Assembly (NCBI GenBank): GCA_016704325.1
Contig: JADJAG010000008.1
Location: forward strand, 682,001 to 746,000
Direction of reading: 5' to 3'
Source: Chitinophagaceae bacterium
GTDB lineage: Bacteria; Bacteroidota; Bacteroidia; Chitinophagales; UBA10324
Length of the DNA: 64,000 nt
In this document: in pieces, positions 9,751 through 18,436 of the stretch
Numbering within the stretch: position 1 is the stretch's first letter
How the letters are laid out: the number at the start of each line of letters is the position of its first letter
The notes under the pieces: model-generated
Databases searched by the model: none
What the model was told of the DNA's origin: nothing
What the model saw: the letters and a program-made list of their open reading frames with translations, nothing else
Translations under genes and position numbers: made by a program

Positions 9751-10110
9751 ATGGCTAATTCGGAATTTAATAATATGGACAATAGAAAATATGAGATACT
9801 TCTTAGAAATAAACATGGACTTCAAGAGGAATTAAATAACCATTTAACAAAGTTCAAATGGAAAGTAGGAAACATCATCCAAGCTCAAACTAACGAATAT
9901 GTGGGTAGTTATATTGAATGCCATCCTTCTCAAGGTAGCATAGTTACGAGTGAGTCTTTTCAACTACAGGAGGAAGTGGATATGCAAGAACAATTAATAA
10001 ACGGAGTAGAGTCGTGTATTGAGAAAGCTCCTATAGAAATTGCAGATGATTTACAAGTAGAATTGGAAAGATTTCAAAATAATAAGGGTCCGCTTTTTTT
10101 TGATTTATGA
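9751..10110 (+). CDS. Hypothetical small acidic protein
   Basis: A 119-residue reading frame (a start at 9775, MDNRKYEIL, is equally possible). It is rich in Glu, Gln and Asn and largely helical in appearance, with segments LQEELNNHLTKFKWKVG and EEVDMQEQLINGVE. There is no signal or membrane segment. I do not recognise a family; the look is that of a small cytoplasmic regulator or coiled-coil protein. It stands alone between the radC remnant and a convergent ATPase gene. Confidence 0.5.
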   Translation: MANSEFNNMDNRKYEILLRNKHGLQEELNNHLTKFKWKVGNIIQAQTNEYVGSYIECHPSQGSIVTSESFQLQEEVDMQEQLINGVESCIEKAPIEIADDLQVELERFQNNKGPLFFDL

Positions 10111-10186
10111 TATCATCATAATAATACAACTCGAACTTAACTTCCTATTTATTTTCGGCAGCACCTAAATACTCCTTAAAATATGT

Positions 10187-11506
10187 TCAAGTGAGTTTAA
10201 TCGAAGTTGCGCTGAAAGGTTGTGAAGTTGCTCCATCAATCATCAGCTTCAAATACATCTCATATTTCGGAAGATTAATGAAATCTTCCTTCTTGAATAC
10301 AGGAAAAAACTCTTTCTCCAAAAACTCTGCATCAGTTGCACCAACTCTAAATGAAATGAGAGTTCCAACATTGCCGAAAATCGCACCTCGAATTCTTTCA
10401 TCTATCTGATCAATGTATTGATGCGCGAGGAAAAGAGAAAGTCCATATTTCCTTGCTTCTGCTAGCACATCTACAAAGGAAAGTGATATAAAGGAATGCA
10501 TTTCATCAACGTATAGAAAAAATGGTTTTCGTGTATTCTCTGGTTTTGTCGCTCGATGTATAGCTGCAAGTTGAATCGAGTTCAATAGAATAGCTCCTAA
10601 TAACGATGTTGCGTCTTCTCCTATCTCTCCCTTAGACAAGTTAACAATGAGAATTTTTCTTTCATCAAGGATTTGCTGTATCTTAATCCCTTTGCTCTTT
10701 TGTCCAACAATATTTCGCAGAGGAATGGAAGTAAGGAATAAACCGGTTTTATTCAAAATTGGAGATATGACCTCAGAACGAAACTGCGGTGAATACTTTT
10801 CAAATTCCTTCTTCCAAAACGATTTTGAAGCTTCATTTTTAACGTATAAGAGAACATGGTTTCTGAAGCCCATGTCAGTAAGTAGTGGTTGAATATCGAG
10901 TAGTGCAGCATCGGGATATTCCATAAGTGTCAAGAGACAATATCGGAGAATATATTCAAGCCGGGGTCCCCAAGAATCAGCCCAAATCTTTTTGAAGGTG
11001 GATATTAGGCCTGAAGCGACTAAGTGGTGGTATTTCGGATGCACACCGTGCAAGGGATTGAATGCTATTGGATGCACTGTATCGGTGGCATTGAAATAAA
11101 TCAGATCACTTTTTCTTTCTTCAGGAATATGCTTCAGTAAATCTCGGGCAATGTCACCGTGAGGGTCGATGACTCCCAGACCGTTACCTCTTTGAATATC
11201 GGAAATAGCCATATTCTCCAAGAGGGTTGACTTACCGGTACCACTCTTACCGATAACATAAATGTGCTGCAGACGATCCTTGTCTTTAATACCAAAGCGT
11301 TGTCTTTGGTTGCGATAGTTAGTGATACCAATGGGGGTGATCTGGCTGTGTTTATCCATGTAATTACCATACATAGCTTGCTCGGTAAAATATAGGCGGG
11401 AGAAATTTCTGTTTATATCAAAATGTCCTGTCTTATCAATGCCAAAGGAATAAATCACAATGAGATTATTAACAGCCAACCATATAAATGATAATATGGA
11501 AAGCAA
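10187..11506 (-). CDS. VirD4/TraG-like DNA-transfer ATPase
   Basis: This is an ATPase of the type IV secretion DNA-binding family. Walker A is GKSGTGKST (residues 86-94), followed by VIDPHGDIARDLL, and Walker B is FFLYVDEMHSF. The C-terminal block LISFRVGATDAEFLEKEFFP is diagnostic of the short VirD4-like ATPases (about 430 residues) frequent in Patescibacteria and some mobile elements. The reading frame opens with TTG at 11506 and a hydrophobic stretch, but that would overlap the divergent small gene at 11496; the ATG at 11374 (MYGNYMDK, 395 residues) gives a core-length protein starting just before the conserved TNYRNQ segment. It pairs divergently with a serine recombinase, suggesting a nested cassette. 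It may move DNA or act in excision; the actual role is unknown. Confidence 0.8.
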   Translation of the reverse strand: MLSILSFIWLAVNNLIVIYSFGIDKTGHFDINRNFSRLYFTEQAMYGNYMDKHSQITPIGITNYRNQRQRFGIKDKDRLQHIYVIGKSGTGKSTLLENMAISDIQRGNGLGVIDPHGDIARDLLKHIPEERKSDLIYFNATDTVHPIAFNPLHGVHPKYHHLVASGLISTFKKIWADSWGPRLEYILRYCLLTLMEYPDAALLDIQPLLTDMGFRNHVLLYVKNEASKSFWKKEFEKYSPQFRSEVISPILNKTGLFLTSIPLRNIVGQKSKGIKIQQILDERKILIVNLSKGEIGEDATSLLGAILLNSIQLAAIHRATKPENTRKPFFLYVDEMHSFISLSFVDVLAEARKYGLSLFLAHQYIDQIDERIRGAIFGNVGTLISFRVGATDAEFLEKEFFPVFKKEDFINLPKYEMYLKLMIDGATSQPFSATSIKLT

Positions 11507-11726
11507 GGAAGGTCATAATAAAAAGATTGAGAATGAAGAGGTTGAAAGTGTGCAGGGTGAGAGTTCAATACTTCCCTCTACTTTATTAGAAAGTTGTAAT
11601 AAAACTGAGGATGAACTACTTCGAGAATTAGCAAAAATTCTAGTAGAAGCATACCTCGGTGAAAGGCCATATGGCGAAGAAAAAGGCAGTGATATACTGC
11701 CGAGTGTCGACAAAAGAACAAGTTGA
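11496..11726 (+). CDS. Small acidic protein overlapping the serine recombinase
   Basis: A 76-residue protein starting at ATG 11496 (MESKEGHNKKIENEE). The N-terminal half is acidic and disordered; the C-terminal half is a helix, ELLRELAKILVEAYLGE. Similar short proteins with an LAxILVEAYL helix commonly precede large serine recombinases, and this one overlaps the recombinase start by 56 bp, implying translational coupling. It may be a recombination directionality or recruitment factor (inference). No strong ribosome-binding site is visible. Confidence 0.55.
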   Translation: MESKEGHNKKIENEEVESVQGESSILPSTLLESCNKTEDELLRELAKILVEAYLGERPYGEEKGSDILPSVDKRTS

Positions 11727-13365
11727 GGAGGGTAATAGCCTACTGACACAGGAGCGGCTTTGTACTGAATATGCCACAAAGCATGAATATGAAATTATTG
11801 GAAAATACATTGAAGAAGGTGAAAGTGCAAAGACAGCGGATCGGACGGAACTGAAGAAACTTTTGACATTTTGCGCAAATAAAAGAAATGGTGTTGAAGC
11901 AGTTATCGCGTATAAATTGGATCGGCTTTCTCGAAATACAGATGACTACAGTCAACTTCGGTTACTTCTTAAACGCTATGGAGTAGAAATAAAATCAACA
12001 TCGGAACACTTTGAAAATACTCCAGCTGGGCGTTTCATGGAAAATATTATTGCAAACGTTGCCCAGTTTGATAATGACGTAAGAACAGAACGTTGTGTGG
12101 GTGGAATGCGAGAAGCAATTCGTGAAGGAAGATACGTATGGAGGGCGCCTGTTGGATATTCAAATGTGCGAGTTGAAGGCAAAGCTACCATTGCTCGCAA
12201 CGAAACGGCAGTTATGATAAAACAACTGTTTGAAACTGTAGCGACAAATCGTCATTCCGTAAAGGAATTATACTCCGCATATTCGCAAATGGGTCTTAAG
12301 ACTATAAATGGAAAAAACCTTACCAAGAGCCATTTCTATCTAACATTAAAAAATGAATTGTATTCCGGCTGGATTGTTAAGTTTGGAGAACGACATAAAG
12401 GAAATTTTGAACCTATTATTGATGATGAACTCTTTGCTCGAGTCCAGCGGGTACTGAAAAGAAGATCACATAAAGGCTTTGTATATAGAATAGAGAATCC
12501 GGACTTTCCTCTACGCAGATTTGTTGCTCATCCGGATGGTAATAAGCTCACTGGTAGCTGGTGCCAGGGAAACACGAAGAAATACGCTTATTACCGCTTT
12601 TTGGGTGCCATAGGGCATGATATGAGAAAGGAATCATTGGAGGAAGCGTTTACAGCTTTTATGGATTCATTTCGATTTAAAGATGATCTCTTTTTTAAGC
12701 TGAAAACCTTTGTGAAAGAAGAATTTGAAACATACACTAAAATCTCTCAAGGATATACAAGTACTCAGGAAGATAAATTGTCAAAACTCAAAGTAAAGCA
12801 GGATTCCCTTATTCAAAAGAATCTAGATGGCATTATCAGTGATACCTTACTTCTAGCTCAATTAGAAAAAGTGGAGGCAGATATCTTTGCACTTGAAAAT
12901 ACATTAATAGGTACGACACAAAATCCGCAAAACCTAGATGGGATTCTTGACATAGTTCGAGATTTTCTTCAATCTCCTGGAAATGTATGGAGCAAATTCC
13001 CTTTTAGATCAAAGCAGAAACTTCAAGAGTTCCAATTCCCTCAAGGGGTGACCTTTGATGGAAATGAATTTAGAACTCCGATTATATCCAGCATTTTCAA
13101 TGTGAAAGAGACTTTTTTGACTGATTTGTACCTTAAGGTGGACCTTAGGAAAAAAATTACGAACCCTCCATATCTGGCAAATTTTCAAAGTGGTAATGCT
13201 AGTCCTACTGATTCTGTAAATAGTTCTCCAGGTAACGATATTGAATTTTGGCAGAATGTAAGGAATGACATAGTCACCCTTGCTGAGATTATAAAAAATG
13301 GAGAGAAGGAAGACAAGGAGGAGGAATTGTCGTTTCTGGCAAAATTTAAAGATGTTAAATGCTAA
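11671..13365 (+). CDS. Large serine recombinase
   Basis: This site-specific recombinase has its catalytic serine in YCRVSTKEQ (about residues 9-17), followed by the resolvase core with YKLDRLSRN and an NVAQFDNDVRTERC helix that leads into the recombinase domain (GMREAIREGRYVWRAPVGY). I prefer ATG 11671 (MAKKKAVIY), giving 564 residues. The usual zinc-ribbon CxxC before KLTGSW is replaced by AHPDG, so the ribbon lacks its first cysteine pair. A coiled-coil region follows (about 360-420). It is a second recombinase, unrelated to the tyrosine integrase, and with the neighbouring VirD4-like gene forms a distinct mobile module inside the island. Confidence 0.9.
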   Translation: MAKKKAVIYCRVSTKEQVEEGNSLLTQERLCTEYATKHEYEIIGKYIEEGESAKTADRTELKKLLTFCANKRNGVEAVIAYKLDRLSRNTDDYSQLRLLLKRYGVEIKSTSEHFENTPAGRFMENIIANVAQFDNDVRTERCVGGMREAIREGRYVWRAPVGYSNVRVEGKATIARNETAVMIKQLFETVATNRHSVKELYSAYSQMGLKTINGKNLTKSHFYLTLKNELYSGWIVKFGERHKGNFEPIIDDELFARVQRVLKRRSHKGFVYRIENPDFPLRRFVAHPDGNKLTGSWCQGNTKKYAYYRFLGAIGHDMRKESLEEAFTAFMDSFRFKDDLFFKLKTFVKEEFETYTKISQGYTSTQEDKLSKLKVKQDSLIQKNLDGIISDTLLLAQLEKVEADIFALENTLIGTTQNPQNLDGILDIVRDFLQSPGNVWSKFPFRSKQKLQEFQFPQGVTFDGNEFRTPIISSIFNVKETFLTDLYLKVDLRKKITNPPYLANFQSGNASPTDSVNSSPGNDIEFWQNVRNDIVTLAEIIKNGEKEDKEEELSFLAKFKDVKC

Positions 13366-13399
13366 ACTGAAGATAGCTAGTAGAAAAGCTACAAGAAGC

Positions 13400-14740
13400 C
13401 TATTTTGATACATCCTTAATGATGAATTGGATTTCTTCGCTCATTGCATTTTTTGCTTTTAACCAATCGCCTAAATCATTTTCACAAAAATTAATTACGC
13501 TTGAAAGATCTTTATCAAGATTAAGATATACTTCAAGTGCACCTTGCTTTAAGATGTAAACTTGGTTGAAGTATTTATCCTGTATGGATTCTTCAATATA
13601 CGGGAATTCCTGTTTTGCTTTGACAGTCATCTCTATATTGGAAACTCTTACTAAGCCAATAAATTTATCTATCAATCCTTTCCACGGAGTTCGCTTAGGC
13701 GCATTTATAAATTCAGAATCAGATAACAGATCTTGATGTAATCTTTTAAGAGATTGTTTCTCTGACTCATCAAGATTGTCAAGTTTCCCCTGCTTTAATT
13801 CATTCTCAAACCTTCCTTTTTCCGTTGAAGATATCATTGTGCCTCCAGAAAAAGTTAGTGTGAAGACATTGTCAAAATCACAAACAATATATACCCTTAA
13901 CCCAAAATCCTCAAAAAGCTTTCTCCATTCGTGATAATTGCCCTTTCCACCAATATCTAAAACTGATATTTCGTGTATAATCTCAGGAGATAGTTTTTCA
14001 AAAGCGGCCCTAAAAAAATATCTGTCATAATCTCCTTCAACCAAAACAACTTTATTCGAAAAAAAGGCGTGTGTTGACCTCGTATTGTCTAATATTCTAA
14101 TTAATGATTTATCTGAGGAGGACAATGAGGGTGATATAATGTTTGAAAAATGTTGATCGTCAATATAGAATCGTTTTATTTTCGTAATCGTTTCAGAATT
14201 TATGAGGTATTCTGAATGCGTAACTAATATAAACTGGCATTGTTGGGCTTCATACACCTCCTTAATGACTTTCAAATATAGACTCTGAAATTGGGGATGT
14301 AAATGCAATTCTGGTTCATCGATAATTACTACACCACCTTTGATATCTCCGCGACCATAAGCTTCGAAAACGAGATGAACAATTGCTTTTTGACCTGCAC
14401 TAAGATTTTTAATATCCCCAATTGGTTTTTCTCTAGCAGAATCGAAAAACTCGAAGGCATAAGTCCAAAGACGCAGATTGGCCTTCGTAAGTTTAACCGT
14501 CAAATTAACAATGGATAGCTTTTCATTTATTGCCAAAATAAGCTCGCCTTGATTAATTTCTTCAGTTGCCTTTTCTTCTCCGAACCTACTTGTTAGCTCA
14601 AAATGTTTTCCTGCTAATTTCAACCTGACGAGGCTAAAAATAGACGGTTCATTGGCATCATTATTATTAGCACTTTTTGTATTTTCAGTTTTATCAAGGG
14701 CACCAATTTGAGTTGAAGCTGATTGCGATTGAAGTGACAC
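13400..14740 (-). CDS. OLD-family ATP-dependent nuclease, C-terminal part
   Basis: This part contains the ABC signature LSAGQK, Walker B with GGVVIIDEPELHLHP, the switch histidine ILVTHS, and a TOPRIM nuclease domain (VVLVEGDYDRYFF, later YIVCDFDNVF). Together these define OLD/AAA-TOPRIM nucleases, which act in phage or plasmid defence. The Walker A region is in the upstream piece at 14792-15421, in the same frame, separated only by a TAA at 14792-14794. Restart at GTG 14740 would give a protein without Walker A, unlikely to be active. The intact protein would be 673 residues, normal for the family. Confidence 0.85.
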   Translation of the reverse strand: MSLQSQSASTQIGALDKTENTKSANNNDANEPSIFSLVRLKLAGKHFELTSRFGEEKATEEINQGELILAINEKLSIVNLTVKLTKANLRLWTYAFEFFDSAREKPIGDIKNLSAGQKAIVHLVFEAYGRGDIKGGVVIIDEPELHLHPQFQSLYLKVIKEVYEAQQCQFILVTHSEYLINSETITKIKRFYIDDQHFSNIISPSLSSSDKSLIRILDNTRSTHAFFSNKVVLVEGDYDRYFFRAAFEKLSPEIIHEISVLDIGGKGNYHEWRKLFEDFGLRVYIVCDFDNVFTLTFSGGTMISSTEKGRFENELKQGKLDNLDESEKQSLKRLHQDLLSDSEFINAPKRTPWKGLIDKFIGLVRVSNIEMTVKAKQEFPYIEESIQDKYFNQVYILKQGALEVYLNLDKDLSSVINFCENDLGDWLKAKNAMSEEIQFIIKDVSK

Positions 14741-14791
14741 TGTTGGAGAAAATTGATCATAGTTTCTATAGCACCCAATTAGAACAAATGA

Positions 14792-15421
14792 TTAAAAAAG
14801 ATTGTTTATTGGCGATTCCTGATTCTCTCTATTATAGAGGTTGATAATTTCTTTATATAAATTGTATTGTTTTAGATAGTTAGTTCCACCATCCTCCTTA
14901 TCAAAGGAAAAGGTAAATTCTCCTTTCTTCTTATCCAGATGTATCTCAATTAAATATTCCTTTTGGTAAATATCGACGGAATCCAGCTTTAGATTGCTGT
15001 ATTTTGCAAGTGTCTGAGATAATATTTCCTTATTACCGTTTAAAATCTGTAGATTTTTAATATCAATTGAATCAAGTTCGATTCTAATTTGTAAGGTTTG
15101 GTTCTGATTTTCATAATTCCAATTTGGATTGAGGCGAAATTCAGAATATGTTGCATTTTCGCCAAAAGTGAATATCTGTTTCAGATTTCCTTCTGATTGA
15201 TCTTTCCTTTGCTCATAAATGCCTTCATTAAAATAGTACTGCTTAAAAATGACTCGCTTAAAAATAAAATTTATCACCTCAAGTACCGTAGACTTTCCTG
15301 AACCATTTTGACCGATCAAAATATTTAAGTCGGAGTCAAATGCAATCTCAGTTGCTTCGGTGAGATTATTATGATATTTAAAACTCAGAACATTCGAAAT
15401 CTTTAACGATTTTATTTTCAT
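14792..15421 (-). pseudogene. OLD-family nuclease, N-terminal part ending in a premature stop
   Basis: MKIKSLKISNVLSF begins an SMC-like ATPase domain with Walker A GQNGSGKST (residues 37-45). Translation ends at TAA 14792-14794 after SPINNLF; beyond the stop the same frame continues (SFVLIGCYRNYDQFSPTVSL) into the rest of the OLD protein at 13400-14740. This is a nonsense mutation or a base-call error, not a frameshift. Confidence 0.85.
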
Positions 15422-15799
15422 TTATGATTACTTTATTAATAACTATTTGTGTGAAGGTAGGGTCTTGAGGTGTCTTTTTAGAATGTATAAAGAACTAAGA
15501 TATCATTAAGTTAGTTTACCAGAGAATATTCCAAAGTGATATTTTACACCTTGTTCGATTGTCCAGCAAGAATTAGCTAAGACTCACTGAAGAACTACAT
15601 TAATCCGTTTTTTAGTCATCTCGTAACCGCTTCTCCCGGGATCATACACGGAAACGAAATAGTGTTCTCGGTGTCACTATTAAAGGTGTGTGAGTTTCAA
15701 TTCCCTAGTAGCTGCAGTTATTCGCTCTTTGATCTATTAAACAGTTAATCTCCATTCTAGCTCTGTTTCCTTCAGAATAATAGCAAGCTATTCGATATC

Positions 15800-15994
15800 C
15801 TATTTCACTTCCTGCCACAATGCAGGGTTTGATACTAGGGCTTCTTCATCAATAAAGCAGTAACAGTCTCGATCCGCTTCATCGACTAGACTTTCATTTT
15901 CAGTTGTTGTGTCGATATCTTGGATAGTGATTGCCGGAAAATGCTCTCTCCCATCTCGGTAAAATTCCAGCTTAGTGAACTTCCAGCTACCTAT
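15800..15994 (-). pseudogene. Possible gene remnant without a start
   Basis: The 15422-16185 gap has no intact gene. On the minus strand one 64-codon open stretch looks coding (WKFTKLEFYRDGREHFPAI, then DEADRDCYCFIDEEALVSNP) and ends in TAG at 15800-15802, but there is no start codon before the stop at 15995-15997. It is probably the tail of a decayed gene; family unknown. Confidence 0.3.
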
Positions 15995-16185
15995 TTAATA
16001 AGTACAAAAGAACTACGAATAGTTGTCTTTCGACCATAGCGATTCCTCACATCAGAAATTCGCTTACCACTTATGAAGACTATTCATAAGTATGGTAATA
16101 TACTTAGTAAGTTTATCGCAAGGATAATTTTGACTGAAATATTAGTTTAATTTATTACTTTGAACCGTAATCTTCAGATTTCATA

Positions 16186-16665
16186 ATGAAACGTCCAACA
16201 AAAGTGATGTCAGTAGAAACATACCAACAGCTCATATCCGTGATGACAATTATAGCTATCGCCTGCGCAGCGCTTGGCGCTTTCTGCATGTATATGATTT
16301 GGCAGTACAGTATAAAAAAAGATCATGCGGCTGTTAGAGAGGAAAGATGGACGGACAATCATAAAAATACCGCAGCTTTAAGTTTTCAATTCAGTGATAT
16401 TAATGGTAAAGACCTTGGTTTTCTATATGCAACTATTTACACGATAACTAAAACTGATTCTGGAAATGTGCGGAATGGTGGACAAAATTTTCGCGCTAAA
16501 GAAAGTGTTTTCTATCTTCCAGAAGGGATATATTTTTATGAAATTGAGACTGCTGACTATGAAACGGTTTCATATAGTGTCGGTATTGGGACTAACGAGA
16601 TTGGGCAGCGAATAGGGCCCGGTATTGCATTAAAACCCAAAATCTATTCCTTATTAAAGGAATGA
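16186..16665 (+). CDS. Hypothetical single-pass membrane protein
   Basis: This 159-residue protein has one transmembrane helix at about 17-41 (VMTIIAIACAALGAFCMYMIW) preceded by a basic N-terminus, so the C-terminal domain (about 45-159) should lie outside the cytoplasm. That domain has alternating hydrophobic residues (LSFQFSDINGKDLGFLYATI) like a small beta-sandwich, and a SVFYLPEGIYFYEIE segment as in carboxypeptidase-regulatory-like folds. No enzyme motif is seen. It stands alone after a long gene-poor stretch; role unknown. Confidence 0.6.
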   Translation: MKRPTKVMSVETYQQLISVMTIIAIACAALGAFCMYMIWQYSIKKDHAAVREERWTDNHKNTAALSFQFSDINGKDLGFLYATIYTITKTDSGNVRNGGQNFRAKESVFYLPEGIYFYEIETADYETVSYSVGIGTNEIGQRIGPGIALKPKIYSLLKE

Positions 16666-16716
16666 GGTCAGTGTGAACTACCAGTTAACAATTTACTGTT
16701 TTGTCACTTCCAGCGA

Positions 16717-16926
16717 TTAACCTCTTTTTGATGGCTTCTTCGAATTAATAGCCCTTTCTTTTAAAAATCTCTGTATTAGCACTTGGGCAAATTCGACTTT
16801 AGTAAAAAGTTCAAGCGTCTCTATTTCTTCCTTCGAGTGACTATCAATCCATTTCAAGGCTTCCTTTCTTTCCTTTGCGGAAAGATCTTTCATTGTTTCT
16901 TTTAAGATTTGTTTACGTGATTGCAT
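16717..16926 (-). CDS. Hypothetical small helical protein
   Basis: A 69-residue protein from ATG 16926 (MQSRKQILKETMKDL); an upstream in-frame start at 16962 adds 12 hydrophobic residues that look like untranslated leader. It is highly charged and helical, with KERKEALKWIDSHSKEE and a basic tail. It could be a small DNA-binding or adaptor protein; no family is recognised. Confidence 0.45.
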   Translation of the reverse strand: MQSRKQILKETMKDLSAKERKEALKWIDSHSKEEIETLELFTKVEFAQVLIQRFLKERAINSKKPSKRG

Positions 16927-17144
16927 AAGAATATGGCTATAAAGTGATAATGGTAAATACAAATAGCGCTCACCAACTTTGTTGGCTCGTTAAAAAACCA
17001 GTACGAGATTTTAAGCTACTAGATACTAGGATTGTATCACGTTACACGATTGCTGTCAAGTGATCCCAGATGCAATCAGAGGGTTGCCATATCTATCAAA
17101 TTTTACCTCCTTTCTTCTTTTCCGTGCTGTGATACTTTTGATAT

Positions 17145-17384
17145 ATGACTGACATTCCCAACAGCCTCAAGAAATATCGGCGCATCATGGGGTATTCACA
17201 AAAAGAGGTTGCAATGATTTTGGAATTTAAAAGTACCAGCAGGATTTCCAGATGGGAAAAAGGAGAAAGTATGCCATCAGTAAAAAATCTTCTGAAACTT
17301 AGTTTTCTGTATGCAACTCTTCCAAACGATCTTTATCATGACCTATGGATTGAGGTTAAGAATAATTTACGAAAGAAGAAATAA
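17145..17384 (+). CDS. XRE-family HTH regulator
   Basis: A 79-residue protein that is almost entirely a lambda-repressor-like HTH: LKKYRRIMGYSQKEVAMIL, SRISRWEKGESMPSVKNLLKL. The recognition helix contains STSRISRWEKG. A Bacteroidota-type -7 element, TACTTTTG at 17133-17140, lies so close that the transcript would begin near the ATG, i.e. nearly leaderless. It probably regulates nearby island genes; a 55-bp palindromic site lies 170 bp downstream. Confidence 0.85.
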   Translation: MTDIPNSLKKYRRIMGYSQKEVAMILEFKSTSRISRWEKGESMPSVKNLLKLSFLYATLPNDLYHDLWIEVKNNLRKKK

Positions 17385-17551
17385 AATGAAATTCATAAAA
17401 ATTTCATAGCGATACAACACTGATCTTCTCTCCTCAAAGCATTGATGCAGGAACGAAGAACAGAAAACAGAAGAGTTTTACGATAAGGCTAATGACCTTG
17501 TGCTTATTCTCCATACTTCAAGTTTTCGGAGCGAAAAAAATGAAAAAAACT

Positions 17552-17606
17552 ACTCGATCGCTCTAATCGAATCGAATAATTTCTAAAGAAATTATATCGA
17601 TCGAGT
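17552..17606. promoter_or_regulatory. Nested palindrome in the regulator/RuvC-like intergenic region
   Basis: Outer arms ACTCGATCG (17552-17560) and CGATCGAGT (17598-17606) enclose an inner perfect palindrome ATAATTTCT-AA-AGAAATTAT (17576-17595). It lies 39 bp before the start at 17645. It could be an operator, cruciform or origin-type site. The rest of 17385-17644 holds nothing else I can name. Confidence 0.5.
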
Positions 17607-17644
17607 GAAAAGTTATTAACACAATTAACCATATCTATCAAATT

Positions 17645-17887
17645 ATGAACACAGAATCAAACTCTGAAAACTATCAAAATAAGTTTGCCTATGAGCTGGC
17701 AACTGCATTAAATGATCATCATTCCATCCAGGTCTATGTAAAGTTTACTCAAAAATACAAGGAAGAGTTTTTACGAAAAATCTTGCTTCGGGTAATGTCT
17801 ATACCGGATAATAAGATCAAGCGGACCAGAGGCGCATTATTCACCTATCTCGTTAACCAACATGGCTTTGACCATTCTCGGAATTAG
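17645..17887 (+). CDS. Hypothetical protein coupled to RuvC-like gene
   Basis: An 80-residue protein, helical and basic towards its end (IPDNKIKRTRGALFTYLVNQHG). The stop overlaps the next start by 26 bp, so the two are almost certainly co-translated. Residues 60-75 (KRTRGALFTYLV) resemble a DNA-binding helix. Family not recognised; likely a partner of the RuvC-like protein. Confidence 0.6.
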   Translation: MNTESNSENYQNKFAYELATALNDHHSIQVYVKFTQKYKEEFLRKILLRVMSIPDNKIKRTRGALFTYLVNQHGFDHSRN

Positions 17888-18341
17888 CCCTGGAACGCGA
17901 ATAATGGGCTTAGGAGCAATCCGAAATGGCGAACTATTGGAATGGCAAGTAAAGACTTTTAAAGGCTCCTGGTCGAAAGAAAAGCTTAATGTCATTATGG
18001 AGACTATTGTGAGCCTCTGTGATCATTACCAGGTCACTGATCTAGCTCTAAAAATTGTGTCACCTCTTCGGAGTTCAAAGAATCTGGTGATACTCACTAA
18101 TAGAATATCAGAAATGGCGGAGAAGAATAAAATACACCTTTCCAGATTCACCGTGCATGATCTTAAACTAAAAGCCGGGCCTAATAGTAAGCATTCTGTG
18201 GATGACATGATGGAATTTATCACTGAGAAATATCCAGTCTTAAAACGAGAGTATATTAAGGAGCGAAACAACTTAAATCCGTACTACCTGAAAATGTTTG
18301 AAGCCATTGCCGCGGCTCTCATTGCAGAAAAAAAACGATAG
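17862..18341 (+). CDS. RuvC-like (RNase H fold) protein without canonical acidic residues
   Basis: The 159-residue sequence has the RuvC opening, ILGISPGTRIMGLGAI, an internal LALKIVSPLRSSKN strand-helix, and a C-terminal NPYYLKMFEAIAAALIAEK helix. In RuvC the opening motif is IDPGT, with Asp as the first metal ligand; here it is Ser. The position of the second acid in LAIE is Lys in LALK, and the DxxD of the last helix is FEAIAAA. The fold is convincing but Holliday-junction cleavage is doubtful. I recall related mobile-element proteins with xPGTR openings, so it may be a non-catalytic branched-DNA binder or use other residues. Confidence 0.7.
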   Translation: MALTILGISPGTRIMGLGAIRNGELLEWQVKTFKGSWSKEKLNVIMETIVSLCDHYQVTDLALKIVSPLRSSKNLVILTNRISEMAEKNKIHLSRFTVHDLKLKAGPNSKHSVDDMMEFITEKYPVLKREYIKERNNLNPYYLKMFEAIAAALIAEKKR

Positions 18342-18344
18342 CAT

Positions 18345-18364
18345 TTTTGCCATAAGTGGCAAAA
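18345..18364. terminator. Palindrome after the RuvC-like gene
   Basis: TTTTGCCA-TAAG-TGGCAAAA is a perfect 8-bp stem starting 4 bp after the stop. There is no long T run, so it may be a weak terminator or an operator for the downstream methylase-like gene. Confidence 0.4.
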
Positions 18365-18436
18365 TTGGTAAGGGTATTCCACAGAAAAAGTTTCATGGGA
18401 TCATGATAAAATTTTCATAAAGAAAAACTGCTCTTT

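Noticed and set aside
15422..16185. Additional tRNA or RNA gene in the gap
   Set aside because: No cloverleaf or long stem could be drawn; only one start-less open stretch looks coding.
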